The position numbers and the translations under genes were made by a program. 54,885 bases of DNA from Desulfobacteraceae bacterium. Lineage in GTDB: Bacteria; Desulfobacterota; DSM-4660; Desulfatiglandales; Desulfatiglandaceae. The notes beneath the pieces were generated by a model, which made no database searches, was not told the DNA's origin, and saw nothing but the letters and a program-made list of their open reading frames with translations. Shown piece after piece: positions 34,205 to 42,697 of the stretch. How positions within the stretch are numbered: position 1 is the first letter of the stretch; each line of letters opens with the position of its first letter. The DNA lies in the NCBI GenBank assembly GCA_003599015.1, contig QZIK01000096.1, positions 1 through 54,885 on the forward strand, read 5' to 3'.

Positions 34205-35848
34205 ATGAGCATGTTCTGTAATCAATGTGAACAAACAGCTAAAGGGAAGGGGTGTACAGTTTCAGGGGTTTGCGGAAAGAAACCCGAAGTTGCGGCCCTG
34301 CAGGATCTTTTAATTCATGTTATTAAGGAAATGTCCCTTTATGCTCATGAAGGCCGCCAAAAAGGAGTAGTGGATGATGAAGTAAACCGTTTTACATGTG
34401 AAGGACTGTTTGCCACGCTTACAAACGTAAACTTTGATCCGGAAAGCCTGAAGAAACTGATTTATCGCGGAGTTGAATTAACTTCGAAGCTTAAGGAAAA
34501 AGTAGCCGGTGCCGGTGGCAATGTGCAATTTTCCTATCCCGGGGCCAATTTCCAGGCTGCTGCTGACCTGAAAGGCCTGGTTAAACAGGGAGAAGAAACA
34601 GGCTTTTTCACGGATTCCGCTGCCGGTGAAGATATTCAATCTCTCCAGCAGGTAATGTTTTTTGGCATCAAGGGAGTAGCAGCCTATACTCACCATGCCG
34701 CTGTTCTTGGTCAGGAAGACGATGCCATTTATGCCTATATCCACGAGGCCCTGGCGGCACTCTCCAGTAAAACCCTCAGCTTAAATGAATGGGTAAACCT
34801 TGTGCTCAGGTGCGGTGAGATTAACCTGCGTGCCATGGAGCTGCTGGATACCGGAAACACCGGGAGATTTGGCCATCCCGTACCCACAGAGGTTCCCCTG
34901 GGGCACAAGAAGGGCAAGTGTATCCTCGTCTCGGGCCACGATCTTTACGACCTGGAGGAACTGCTTAAAGAAACAACCGGTAAGGGTATTTACGTTTATA
35001 CCCATGGCGAGATGCTGCCATCCCATGGCTATCCCGAACTAAAGAAATACACTCATTTTTATGGGCATTTCGGAACGGCCTGGCACAACCAGAAAAAGGA
35101 ATTCCCCGAGTTTCCCGGTGCCATACTGATGACCACCAACTGCATCCAGGAGCCCAAAAGCTCCTACCTGGAAAACATCTTTACTGCCGGCCCTGTGGGC
35201 TGGCCCGGTGTTGAGTATGTACATGGCGGCAATTTTATGCCCGTCATCGAAAAAGCATTGTCCATGCCCGGTTTTGCCGGAGATGTAGATAAAGGGAGCG
35301 TGATGGTGGGCTTTGCCCGCAATGCCGTGCTGGGTGTTGCTGATAAGGTTATCGCCGGGGTAAAAAGCGGCGCCATCAGGCGTTTCCTGCTGGTAGCCGG
35401 CTGTGACGGCGTCAAGCCGGGCCGGAACTATTACACAGAGTTAGTGGAGAAGGCGCCTGAAGATACAGTGATACTCACGCTGGCCTGCGGGAAATTTCGC
35501 TTTTTTGATAGGAAGCTGGGCAAAATTGGAGAAATTCCCAGGCTGCTTGATATGGGGCAGTGTAACGACGCTTACTCGGCCATCCAGGTTGCCGTCGCCC
35601 TGGCCAAAGCTTTTGACTGTGACGTGAACGACCTGCCGCTTTCCCTGGTTCTTTCCTGGTATGAACAGAAAGCGGTGGCGATTCTGCTGACACTTTTTTA
35701 CCTTAATATCAAAAATATCCGCTTGGGGCCCAGCCTTCCCGCTTTTATCACTCCGAACGTTCTGGATGTCCTGGTGAAAACCTTCAATGTCAGGCCCATT
35801 ACCACTGCCGAAGAGGACCTGGCAGACATTCTCGGCAGCTCTGTTTAA
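34205..35848 (+). CDS. hcp: Hydroxylamine reductase (hybrid-cluster protein)
   Basis: Hcp is a 547-residue prismane protein that reduces hydroxylamine and nitric oxide and protects anaerobes from nitrosative stress. N-terminal cysteines CNQCEQTAKGKGCTVSGVC hold the cubane cluster. Further hybrid-cluster ligands are seen in HGEMLPSHGYPE, TTNCIQ, LVAGCDG and LACGKFRFF, with LGPSLPAFITPNV near the end. The start at 34205 follows GGGAGGAG. A clear terminator lies downstream. The preceding Rrf2 regulator probably controls it. Confidence 0.96.
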   Translation: MSMFCNQCEQTAKGKGCTVSGVCGKKPEVAALQDLLIHVIKEMSLYAHEGRQKGVVDDEVNRFTCEGLFATLTNVNFDPESLKKLIYRGVELTSKLKEKVAGAGGNVQFSYPGANFQAAADLKGLVKQGEETGFFTDSAAGEDIQSLQQVMFFGIKGVAAYTHHAAVLGQEDDAIYAYIHEALAALSSKTLSLNEWVNLVLRCGEINLRAMELLDTGNTGRFGHPVPTEVPLGHKKGKCILVSGHDLYDLEELLKETTGKGIYVYTHGEMLPSHGYPELKKYTHFYGHFGTAWHNQKKEFPEFPGAILMTTNCIQEPKSSYLENIFTAGPVGWPGVEYVHGGNFMPVIEKALSMPGFAGDVDKGSVMVGFARNAVLGVADKVIAGVKSGAIRRFLLVAGCDGVKPGRNYYTELVEKAPEDTVILTLACGKFRFFDRKLGKIGEIPRLLDMGQCNDAYSAIQVAVALAKAFDCDVNDLPLSLVLSWYEQKAVAILLTLFYLNIKNIRLGPSLPAFITPNVLDVLVKTFNVRPITTAEEDLADILGSSV

Positions 35849-35909
35849 ATGAAATGTTTCGTATCCGGGGTTATCCTGGAAAAGACGCTTTTATCATATT
35901 TAAAGAAGG

Positions 35910-35938
35910 CGGGGGAACTTTCCCCGCTATTTTTTTTA
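35910..35938 (+). terminator. Intrinsic terminator after hcp
   Basis: GCGGGG GAACTTT CCCCGC is a perfect 6-bp GC stem followed by TATTTTTTTT, 62 bases after the hcp stop. Confidence 0.9.
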
Positions 35939-36052
35939 AAAATAGATTGCCCGAGGCAGCCCCTTGATGAAGGAAATTTGAAATAGTGGAGAAATATATA
36001 CTGTAAGCATTTTTTCCACACAGGGAAAACACTGTTAAAGGAAGTATTTTAT

Positions 36053-36829
36053 ATGGCTGACGATTCCTGCTGTAAGTTGATTGAATCATCCTGGAACCCG
36101 GTTACCGGCTGCACCAAAATCAGCCCGGCTTGCAAAAACTGTTATGCCGAGAGATTTGCTTTGCGGCTGCAAAATATAGGCAGCCCGGCCTATAAAAACG
36201 GTTTTCAAGTCACTTTACATCCAGAACGCCTGAATTTACCGCTCAAGTGGAAAAAGCCCAGAATAGTTTTTGTTAACTCCATGGGCGATTTGTTTCATGA
36301 AGAGGTACCCGTGCCGTTCATTAAGCAGGTATTTGAAACAATGAAAACCGCTTCCCGGCATACCTTTCAACTTTTAACCAAACGTGCCGAACGCCTTGCA
36401 GAAATCTCCCCCTATTTTTGCTGGCCTGATAATATTTGGATTGGGGTAACTGTAGAAAACCAAAATTATACATGGCGTATTAACCACCTTAACCTTGTTC
36501 CTGCTATGGTGAAGTTTATTTGCATGGAGCCCCTGTTAGGTCCGGTTGCAAATTTACCCCTGGAGGGCATTGATTGGGTTATCGTGGGGGGAGAGTCCGG
36601 CCCGAAAGCCCGTGTGATGCTTATTGACTGGGTACGCCAGATCCGCGATCAATGTTTAAAAAGAAACGTGCCCTTTTACTTTAAACAGTGGGGCGGAATT
36701 TACAGGGCGGAAAAAGGCCGTTTTTTGGATGGGCGGACGTGGGATGGCATGCCCTTATGCCTAGAACCTGTACAAAGTGAAAGCGGTAATTTAACTAATG
36801 ATGATCCTGCTATTGACAACAATCCATGA
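36053..36829 (+). CDS. DUF5131 (phage Gp37/Gp68) family protein
   Basis: This 258-residue protein starts with KLIESSWNPVTGCTKISPACKNCYAERFA, the Cys-containing signature of the Gp37/Gp68 (DUF5131) family. FVNSMGDLFHEEVP, IWIGVTVENQ, FICMEPLLGPV, WVIVGGESGPKARVM and FYFKQWGG follow, in family order. The fold resembles radical SAM proteins, and three cysteines (TGC, PAC, NC) might bind a cluster. Function is unknown. The usual neighbour in phages and islands, a three-Cys-motif partner (TcmP), is not seen here. Confidence 0.85.
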   Translation: MADDSCCKLIESSWNPVTGCTKISPACKNCYAERFALRLQNIGSPAYKNGFQVTLHPERLNLPLKWKKPRIVFVNSMGDLFHEEVPVPFIKQVFETMKTASRHTFQLLTKRAERLAEISPYFCWPDNIWIGVTVENQNYTWRINHLNLVPAMVKFICMEPLLGPVANLPLEGIDWVIVGGESGPKARVMLIDWVRQIRDQCLKRNVPFYFKQWGGIYRAEKGRFLDGRTWDGMPLCLEPVQSESGNLTNDDPAIDNNP

Positions 36830-36979
36830 AAAAAGCGAGTTCCTTATACTATGTCCTGCTGTTATAATAATTAGGGGCGTTATTCTTTCTTTTGATTAAT
36901 GTGCAGTGTTGTATAAGCTGTAGTATTGGAATACTGATGCCGGAAAAAAAGAAATAGTTTAAGCTGGGAGGCACGGCCT

Positions 36980-37444
36980 TTGCCAAAAATTTTAAGGGCC
37001 ATAGCGATGGAGCGATGTATAGGCTGTTATTCATGCATGCTGGGCTGCGCCCGCCTTGTTCACAACTCCCTTTCCCTGATTCGTTCCGGCATCCATGTCC
37101 GCTCGCTGGGCGGACTTACCGCAGGATTTGAAGCCCGCTACTGCCTGGCCTGCCGCCCTGCTTTCTGCGCCCTGGCGTGCCCCACGGGAGCTTTTGTCCA
37201 GAGGGAAGGCGGGGGAGTCTGCTACCGGGAAAGATTGTGCATCCGGTGCGGGCATTGTGCCAGGGCATGCCCCGTCAATGTTATCCTCGTGGATGAAGAA
37301 ACAGGATTTCCTGTGGTCTGCCTCCAGTGCGGCAGCTGCGTCAACTTCTGCCCCCACGGCTGCCTCGCCATGGTGGATGCACCTTCTAAGGAACAGCCCG
37401 GCACAGCAGGAACGGCAGGAGAGCCGGACATTAAGCAGCGTTAA
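36980..37444 (+). CDS. Multi-cluster ferredoxin, partner of aldehyde oxidoreductase
   Basis: This 154-residue iron-sulfur protein has four Cys-rich motifs: CIGCYSCMLGC, CLACRPAFCALACP, CIRCGHCARACP and CLQCGSCVNFCP. These are enough for about four [4Fe-4S] clusters. It most likely shuttles electrons for the AOR encoded 61 bases downstream; similar ferredoxins pair with AOR in anaerobes. It starts at TTG 36980, eight bases after GGGAGG. Confidence 0.9.
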   Translation: MPKILRAIAMERCIGCYSCMLGCARLVHNSLSLIRSGIHVRSLGGLTAGFEARYCLACRPAFCALACPTGAFVQREGGGVCYRERLCIRCGHCARACPVNVILVDEETGFPVVCLQCGSCVNFCPHGCLAMVDAPSKEQPGTAGTAGEPDIKQR

Positions 37445-37505
37445 TCATCCCCTTAAGCACGCCCTGTACAAGTGCATCAGTCGGAAAAGAAGAGGTGATA
37501 ATTCC

Positions 37506-39239
37506 ATGTTTTCCCAGGGTTATGTCCGGGTTATGGAAATAGACCTGCATGAGGGCAGGTGCCGCATCCACAAAAGAGAAGATCTTCTGGAAAATATTGG
37601 TGGAAGCGGGCTTGCCGCCGCCCTTTACGGAGAATACGGCCAGCCGGGGGAAGATGCTTTCGCCCCGGAGCAGCCCCTCATTATTGCCATTGGCCCGCTT
37701 ACCGGGCTCTTCCCCCTGATGAGCAAAGCGGTGCTGGGATTCAAGTCCCCTTACAGCGGCCATTACGCCGAAACCCACGCGGGGGGTCGCCTGGCACTGG
37801 CCATGCGCTACGCTAACCTGGACGCCCTGGTAATCAAAGGAGAGGCCTCTCATCCTGTTTGCCTGCTCTTGGGAGAAAGGGAATTTGCCGTGAGAGAGGG
37901 GCGTCACCTCTGGGGAATGGATACCACAATGACAGCGAGAATTATCAGGAGCAGCGAGGAGCGGGGCAGGGGGCGGCGCAGCATACTGCGCATCGGGCCT
38001 GCAGGCGAGAACCTGGTAAAGTATGCCTGCATCAACGTAGATACATTTCGCCACTTCGGCCGCCTGGGAGCCGGCGCAGTTATGGGCAAGAAAAAACTGA
38101 AAGCGATAACGATCCTTGGAGAAGGCTCCTTTTCTCTTCCCCATGGTGATTACAAGAAGGTTTACAAGAAGATTTACCGGAAAATCACCACCTCGGGTGC
38201 CATGAAAAAATATCACGACCTGGGCACCCCGGTAAACATACTTATTTTAAACGGGCTCAAGGCCCTTCCCACCCGCAACCTGAGCTCCACTTCTTTCACG
38301 GGAGCCGACAGTATCAGTGGCGAATACTTCGCAGAGAAACTGCTGCTGCGTCAAATCGCCTGCAGCAGCTGTCCCGTTGGCTGTATCCATATCGGCCTGC
38401 TGCGGGAAAAGTTCGCCCCCGAGCATGAATATTATTACAGGCAGGTCAGTTATGACCATGAGCCCATCTTTGCCATGGGCAGCATGCTGGGAGTATCCCT
38501 GGGGGAAAAAGTAATCTCCCTGATAGATGAGGCGGAAAAACACGGCCTGGACGTGATCAGTGCGGGAGTGGCACTGGCCTGGGCAACGGAAGCTTACCAG
38601 AAGGGCCTCATTGGGGAGAAAGAAACCCTCGTTCCCCTGGCTTTCGGTGAAGCAGGCAGTTACCGCCAGGCTCTCGCCTGCCTCTCCGGAAGGGTCAACG
38701 ACTTTTACCGTCTCCTGGGCGAGGGAACCCTTGCTGCCGCCGCCCGTTACGGGGGCAGCGAATTTGCCTGCACTCTGGGGCAGGAAATGGCCGGTTATGC
38801 CACCGGGCCTGCCTTTTTTGTTTCCCAGGCCATGGGATTCCGCTGTTCCCACCTGGATACGGCAGGCTACCAGCTGGACCAGGAGTTCGACCCCTGCAGC
38901 GTGGAGAGGGCTCTTTCTTACCTGCTCAAGGAAGAAAAGCAGAGATTTATACTCACATCCATGGTAGCCTGCCTCTTCGCCCGCAATATTTACACCACAG
39001 AAATGCTATCGGAAGCGCTGGAAGCAGCAGGGCTCCCACACCTGGCCCTGGAGCTGGAAACAAGAGCTGCAGCCCTTGTGAAAAGGAGGTGGCAGGTAAA
39101 GAAATCTACAGGATTCGATCCCTTAAAGGTTACCATTCCCCCGCGCTTCTACCAGGTAGAAACCATCAGGGGGAAGGTCAACGGCGAGTTTATTGACGCC
39201 CTGCTAAAGGCTTATGCCGGGGCAATTGCAGCACTTTAA
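37506..39239 (+). CDS. aor: Aldehyde ferredoxin oxidoreductase
   Basis: This is a 577-residue AOR-family enzyme that interconverts aldehydes and carboxylates using a tungstopterin (or molybdopterin) and one [4Fe-4S] cluster. Evidence: N-terminal GYVRVMEIDLHEGRCRI and ENIGGSGLAAALY; AETHAGGRLALAMRYANLDALVIKGEA for cofactor binding; the cluster motif CSSCPVGC near residue 295 with a fourth Cys in VACLFARNIY. ATG 37506 follows AGAGGTG; the ORF track start at 37095 lies within the ferredoxin in another frame. The substrate is unknown. It forms an operon with the preceding ferredoxin. Confidence 0.93.
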   Translation: MFSQGYVRVMEIDLHEGRCRIHKREDLLENIGGSGLAAALYGEYGQPGEDAFAPEQPLIIAIGPLTGLFPLMSKAVLGFKSPYSGHYAETHAGGRLALAMRYANLDALVIKGEASHPVCLLLGEREFAVREGRHLWGMDTTMTARIIRSSEERGRGRRSILRIGPAGENLVKYACINVDTFRHFGRLGAGAVMGKKKLKAITILGEGSFSLPHGDYKKVYKKIYRKITTSGAMKKYHDLGTPVNILILNGLKALPTRNLSSTSFTGADSISGEYFAEKLLLRQIACSSCPVGCIHIGLLREKFAPEHEYYYRQVSYDHEPIFAMGSMLGVSLGEKVISLIDEAEKHGLDVISAGVALAWATEAYQKGLIGEKETLVPLAFGEAGSYRQALACLSGRVNDFYRLLGEGTLAAAARYGGSEFACTLGQEMAGYATGPAFFVSQAMGFRCSHLDTAGYQLDQEFDPCSVERALSYLLKEEKQRFILTSMVACLFARNIYTTEMLSEALEAAGLPHLALELETRAAALVKRRWQVKKSTGFDPLKVTIPPRFYQVETIRGKVNGEFIDALLKAYAGAIAAL

Positions 39240-39475
39240 TTTTACCCCTTCCACAAGCCATGCAGGTTGCAGTATATATTTCACGCTCCGTAAGCCGATT
39301 CCTTTAGGAATATTATCTAAATATTTCACATTCGACAAAACATGACAAAATTCTGCAAGGATTCCAGGCGCAGGAAAGAGAATAATTTCATTACCCGAAA
39401 AAACATTAAGGTGTAATTTATGGTAGATCTCCCTAATAAATACTTCATCAAAGGGCCACAACCGGATAACGCCGT
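39204..39475 (-). pseudogene. Possible remnant of an unidentified gene
   Basis: A minus-strand frame reads PEFNGVIRLWPFDEVFIREIY, then LHLNVFSGNEIILFPAPGILAEFCHVL and NIPKGIGLRSVKYI. It has amino-acid composition typical of a real protein. It has no ATG or ribosome site, is blocked by a TGA upstream, and overlaps the AOR stop. I do not recognise the family. A degraded gene is more likely than chance, but only moderately. Confidence 0.3.
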
Positions 39476-39563
39476 TGAACTCTGGTCATCTAAACGCCTG
39501 TCCTTTGAACCGCCCGTCTGGTCTTAGGTAAGGAAAAATTCAGCCTTTTTTCAGTTTATACTA

Positions 39564-40107
39564 ATGGACAGTAACAGTATCAATACTGGATGGAACGCGG
39601 GAAGCTTAGGAAACTCGGCTTGGATTTCTCGGAAAAGTATAGGGAATGAGTCCAAAGTGAACTTGGGGCAAAATTTTGAGCAGCGTCAATGGGAACAGGG
39701 ATGGCTGGCTGGAAAGTTTGTACGACTGCTTCCAGATAGGGTAGAGATTTTTAAAAAGCTTGAAACTAAAAATGCGAAACGGTCTTTACTTGCACCAGGC
39801 GAAATGCATTGAACAGGCTTTAAATAGAAAGAGTGTTGCATTATGTACTTCTACCGCCTCAGGAAAATCCCTCGCTTTCACGGTCCCTCCAATAAATGAT
39901 CTAATAAAAGATAAGGATTCTTTTTCTTTTTTTATCTATCCAACCAAAGCTTTGGCGAATGACCAGATTAATAAATTAAAGCAACTGGCGAATAACCTTG
40001 GTTTGGGCGATATTATTAGAAAATATGATGGTGACGTAAGAGCTAAAGCGAGAAAAGAAGCAATTAAAAACGGCCGCATTATAGTTTGTACCCTGCATTC
40101 AACAACC
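39564..40107 (+). pseudogene. Truncated DEAD/DEAH-box helicase (N-terminal remnant)
   Basis: The frame from 39760 encodes LYLHQAKCIEQALN, CTSTASGKSLAFTVPP (Walker A region) and FFIYPTKALANDQINKLKQL (motif Ia). This is the start of a YprA/MrfA-like or DUF1998-type superfamily 2 helicase. The upstream part continues in another frame (39564-39775, ending LLPDRVEIFKKLETKN), implying a frameshift near 39775. The sequence stops at IIVCTLHSTT before motif II, next to the IS element. All later helicase motifs are missing. It is probably the left edge of a deletion in a defence-type locus. Confidence 0.7.
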
Positions 40108-42133
40108 TAAATATTGCCAAATGCAATAATTTATACTAGAAACTTGAATCTACGATAAATATTTTCAGAAATAGCGGTATTTACCATATTTTACCTTGTA
40201 CTTTTCTCCCACCTGTTGTATGATAGTGGTGGGAGGGATGACGCATGATCGAATTGTTCAACCAGGGGCCGGGCGTTAATCTCAGCTTTGTACGACCAGT
40301 TAGGCATAGGCAAGACTATCGACGAGATGGTACACTGGGATCCTGTACAGTGTCGGCTCTCACCGGGAACCCGCATCAAGGCACTGGTTATCAATATCTT
40401 CGGCCGGCAAAAGCCTTTGTACCGGCTGGATGAGTTCTTTGAGAATATGGATATTGAAAACCTTTTCGGCAAAGGTATCCACCGGGAAGACCTGACCGAT
40501 TACAACATGGCCAGAGCACTGGATAAACTGGGTGAAAGAGGGCCTTGGGAAGTCTTCTCCAGCATATGTCTTCGGGCCATCTGCCATGAGCAGATTAAGC
40601 CAAAGTACCTGCACAGCGATACCACCTCCATCTCCCTTTATGGCATGTATGAAGACCAGGACGGTAGAGAATTCATCATTACCCACGGTCACAGTAAGGA
40701 TAAGCGACCCGATTTAAAACAGTTCCTTTATGGCTTAAGTGTAACTCCCGATAAAGTGCCAGTCTGCGCCGATGTTAAAAGCGGCAACACTAGCGATAAG
40801 ACCTGGAATTTCGATTTTATTGAAAAACTGTCTGAAGCTTTGAATCCGCAAGTATTGCAAAAGGTTATCTACATCGCCGATTCGGCTTTAGTCACTGAGG
40901 ATAACCTGAAACGGATAGCAGGACACCGCCTTCAGTTCATCTCCCGTCTGCCGGGTAATTTCGGCCTGGAAAAAGAGCTCAAGGAGCAGGCCTGGCAAAA
41001 AGAAAGTGATTTTCAAGAGCCGGGGCGTTTCTCAGATAAAAAAGATGCTGCATCTTACCGTCTCCAGGAATTCAGGGAAGAGCTTTACGGGAAATGCTAC
41101 CGTTTCCTGGTAGTACACTCTACGAAGCTGGACGGCCGCAAAACCAAGACCCTGCAAAAAGAGCTATCACGCCGGGAAAAGGAGCTGCAAAAAGCCATCC
41201 AGCAGCTTGAAAAGCAGCTTTTCGCCTGTGAGCCTGATGCCAAAGCGGCCTTGGCCCTGTTCCAGAAACAGCATAAAGATAATTACTTCACCCTCAGTGG
41301 TCAGGTGGTCTGCCAGGAGAAAAGGAAACCGGGACGGCCCGGCAATAATAACCTACCGGAGGATATCTACTGCCTGAAATTGCAGTACACTGCCGACGAA
41401 GCTGCTATACAAGAGGCCAAGGAGCGCCTTAGCTGTTTTGTACTCATTACCAACCTGGATGAGGAGTACACAGCAGGTCATATCTTAAAAGAATACAAGG
41501 CGCAAAACACGGTGGAGACTTCGTTTAAGTTTCTTAAAGATCCGCTTTTTGTGGGTCCTATCTACCTGAAAAAACCTGGCCGCGTGGAGGCTTTGGCCTA
41601 TGTTTTGCTGATTGCCTTACTCATCTTCGGTATCCTGGAACGCCGGGTCCGGGAAGCGATGAAACATGAGACGGAGCCGCTGATTATCCCGGGCAAGGTG
41701 AAGACGTTCAGCCCCACCAGGAAAAAGATTTTGGAAGCTGTGGAGACGGTGCTGGTCATGACGACCGATGACCCTTACCGCCGGGCTTTTTCTAAAAGAT
41801 ACAAGGTGCCCCGGGTTCTGAAACTGGCCGGGTTTGGGCCGGATATTTATCTTGATATCCGCGACGGGCCGTAATATTACCAAATATTAACTACAATGAT
41901 TTTGGGCGGTAGGGTGTTGAATGCCCGTTTTATTGTAATATCTAGATAATCGGACTTTTTGGCGGTAATTGCAGGATTTTTTATACAAATAACGAAATAT
42001 TTCTCATATCAATAGTTGTCACTTTATTTGAAATTCGCAATTTCATAGGGTTTTTCAATAACGATTTCAGCTTGACCAATTTGAGTTACTTGTTTCCTAA
42101 ATTCTATTGAGCAGTGTTAAGTGTATACCTTGA
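40108..42133 (+). mobile_element. IS1634/IS4-type insertion element (ends unresolved)
   Basis: The interval between the broken helicase and the broken McrB-like gene holds one transposase gene and about 370 bases of non-coding DNA. I could not find convincing terminal inverted repeats. AATATT(G/A)CCAAAT occurs in direct orientation at 40112 and 41876. An IS promoter (TTGTAC, 17 bases, TATGAT at 40196-40224) precedes the transposase. The coordinates are the outer bounds of the gap, not proven ends. Confidence 0.6.
40245..41874 (+). pseudogene. IS1634-family DDE transposase, N-terminal frameshift
   Basis: The main frame gives about 528 residues of an IS4-superfamily (IS1634 group) transposase. 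It has the first catalytic Asp in KYLHSDTTSISLYG, the second in VIYIADSALVTEDN, and the Glu region TVETSFKFLKDPLFVGPIYL before a hydrophobic tail. The true start is probably ATG 40245, seven bases after GGGAGGG. That frame (MIELFNQGPGVNLS) must shift by one base near 40275-40287 to join LISALYDQLGIGKTIDEM. Either the element is inactive, or a sequencing error or programmed shift is present. Confidence 0.85.
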
Positions 42134-42697
42134 AAACCTTCCGTTCTTTATGTAATTGGCACGGTGAATATGGATGAAACCACCCATGCCTTTAGTAGAA
42201 AAGTATTGGACCGGGCCAATACTATTGAATTTTCGGAGGTATATTTGGACCGGTTCCCCTCTGTAGAGGAATCCGTTACAGTCGAGTCCAAGGAAACGCC
42301 TTTACTGGAAAACCACCTATTGCGAAGTGATTATCTCACATTGAAAGATTGTATCCATAGGAACGAGGCATATTTGCATGAAAAAGTAAAGATCTTGCAG
42401 GCGTTAAACGAGATTCTGCAACCCTGCGGTTTGCATGTGGGTTACCGGGTGCGTGATGAGTTCTGCTTTTATTTGTTATACAACAAAATATGGGAATTAT
42501 TAAGCGAAGATGAAGCCATTGATTTCCAAATCATGCAGAAGATATTGCCACGTATACAGGGAAACTCTACTGAAATTGAAAAGATGCTGGAAAAACTGAT
42601 AAAGTTTTGTGAAATTCAGTACCCGCGCAGCAGGGCAAAATGTGAATTTATGCTGGGGAGGTTCCGTGATGATGGTTTTACCTCTTTCTGGCTTTAA
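42134..42697 (+). pseudogene. McrB-like AAA+ ATPase, C-terminal stump
   Basis: After an in-frame TGA at 42131 the frame reads LYVIGTVNMDETTHAFSRKVLDRANTIEF. This is the sensor/N-loop segment of McrB-type AAA+ GTPases (TVNMDE motif), followed by about 170 C-terminal residues. Walker A and B are missing, presumably removed by the event that left the IS element. No ribosome site precedes it. Its 3' end overlaps the intact DUF2357 nuclease gene by 29 bases, the close coupling expected of McrB-McrC pairs. The system cannot be functional in its usual form. Confidence 0.85.

Noticed and set aside
37095-37505. N-terminal extension of the AOR ORF
   Set aside because: It lies out of frame over the ferredoxin gene and lacks family similarity; ATG 37506 with its own ribosome site is the normal AOR start.
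40112-41895. AATATT(G/A)CCAAAT at both sides of the transposase as IS ends
   Set aside because: The two copies are in direct, not inverted, orientation and the right copy directly abuts the stop codon; insufficient to define element ends.
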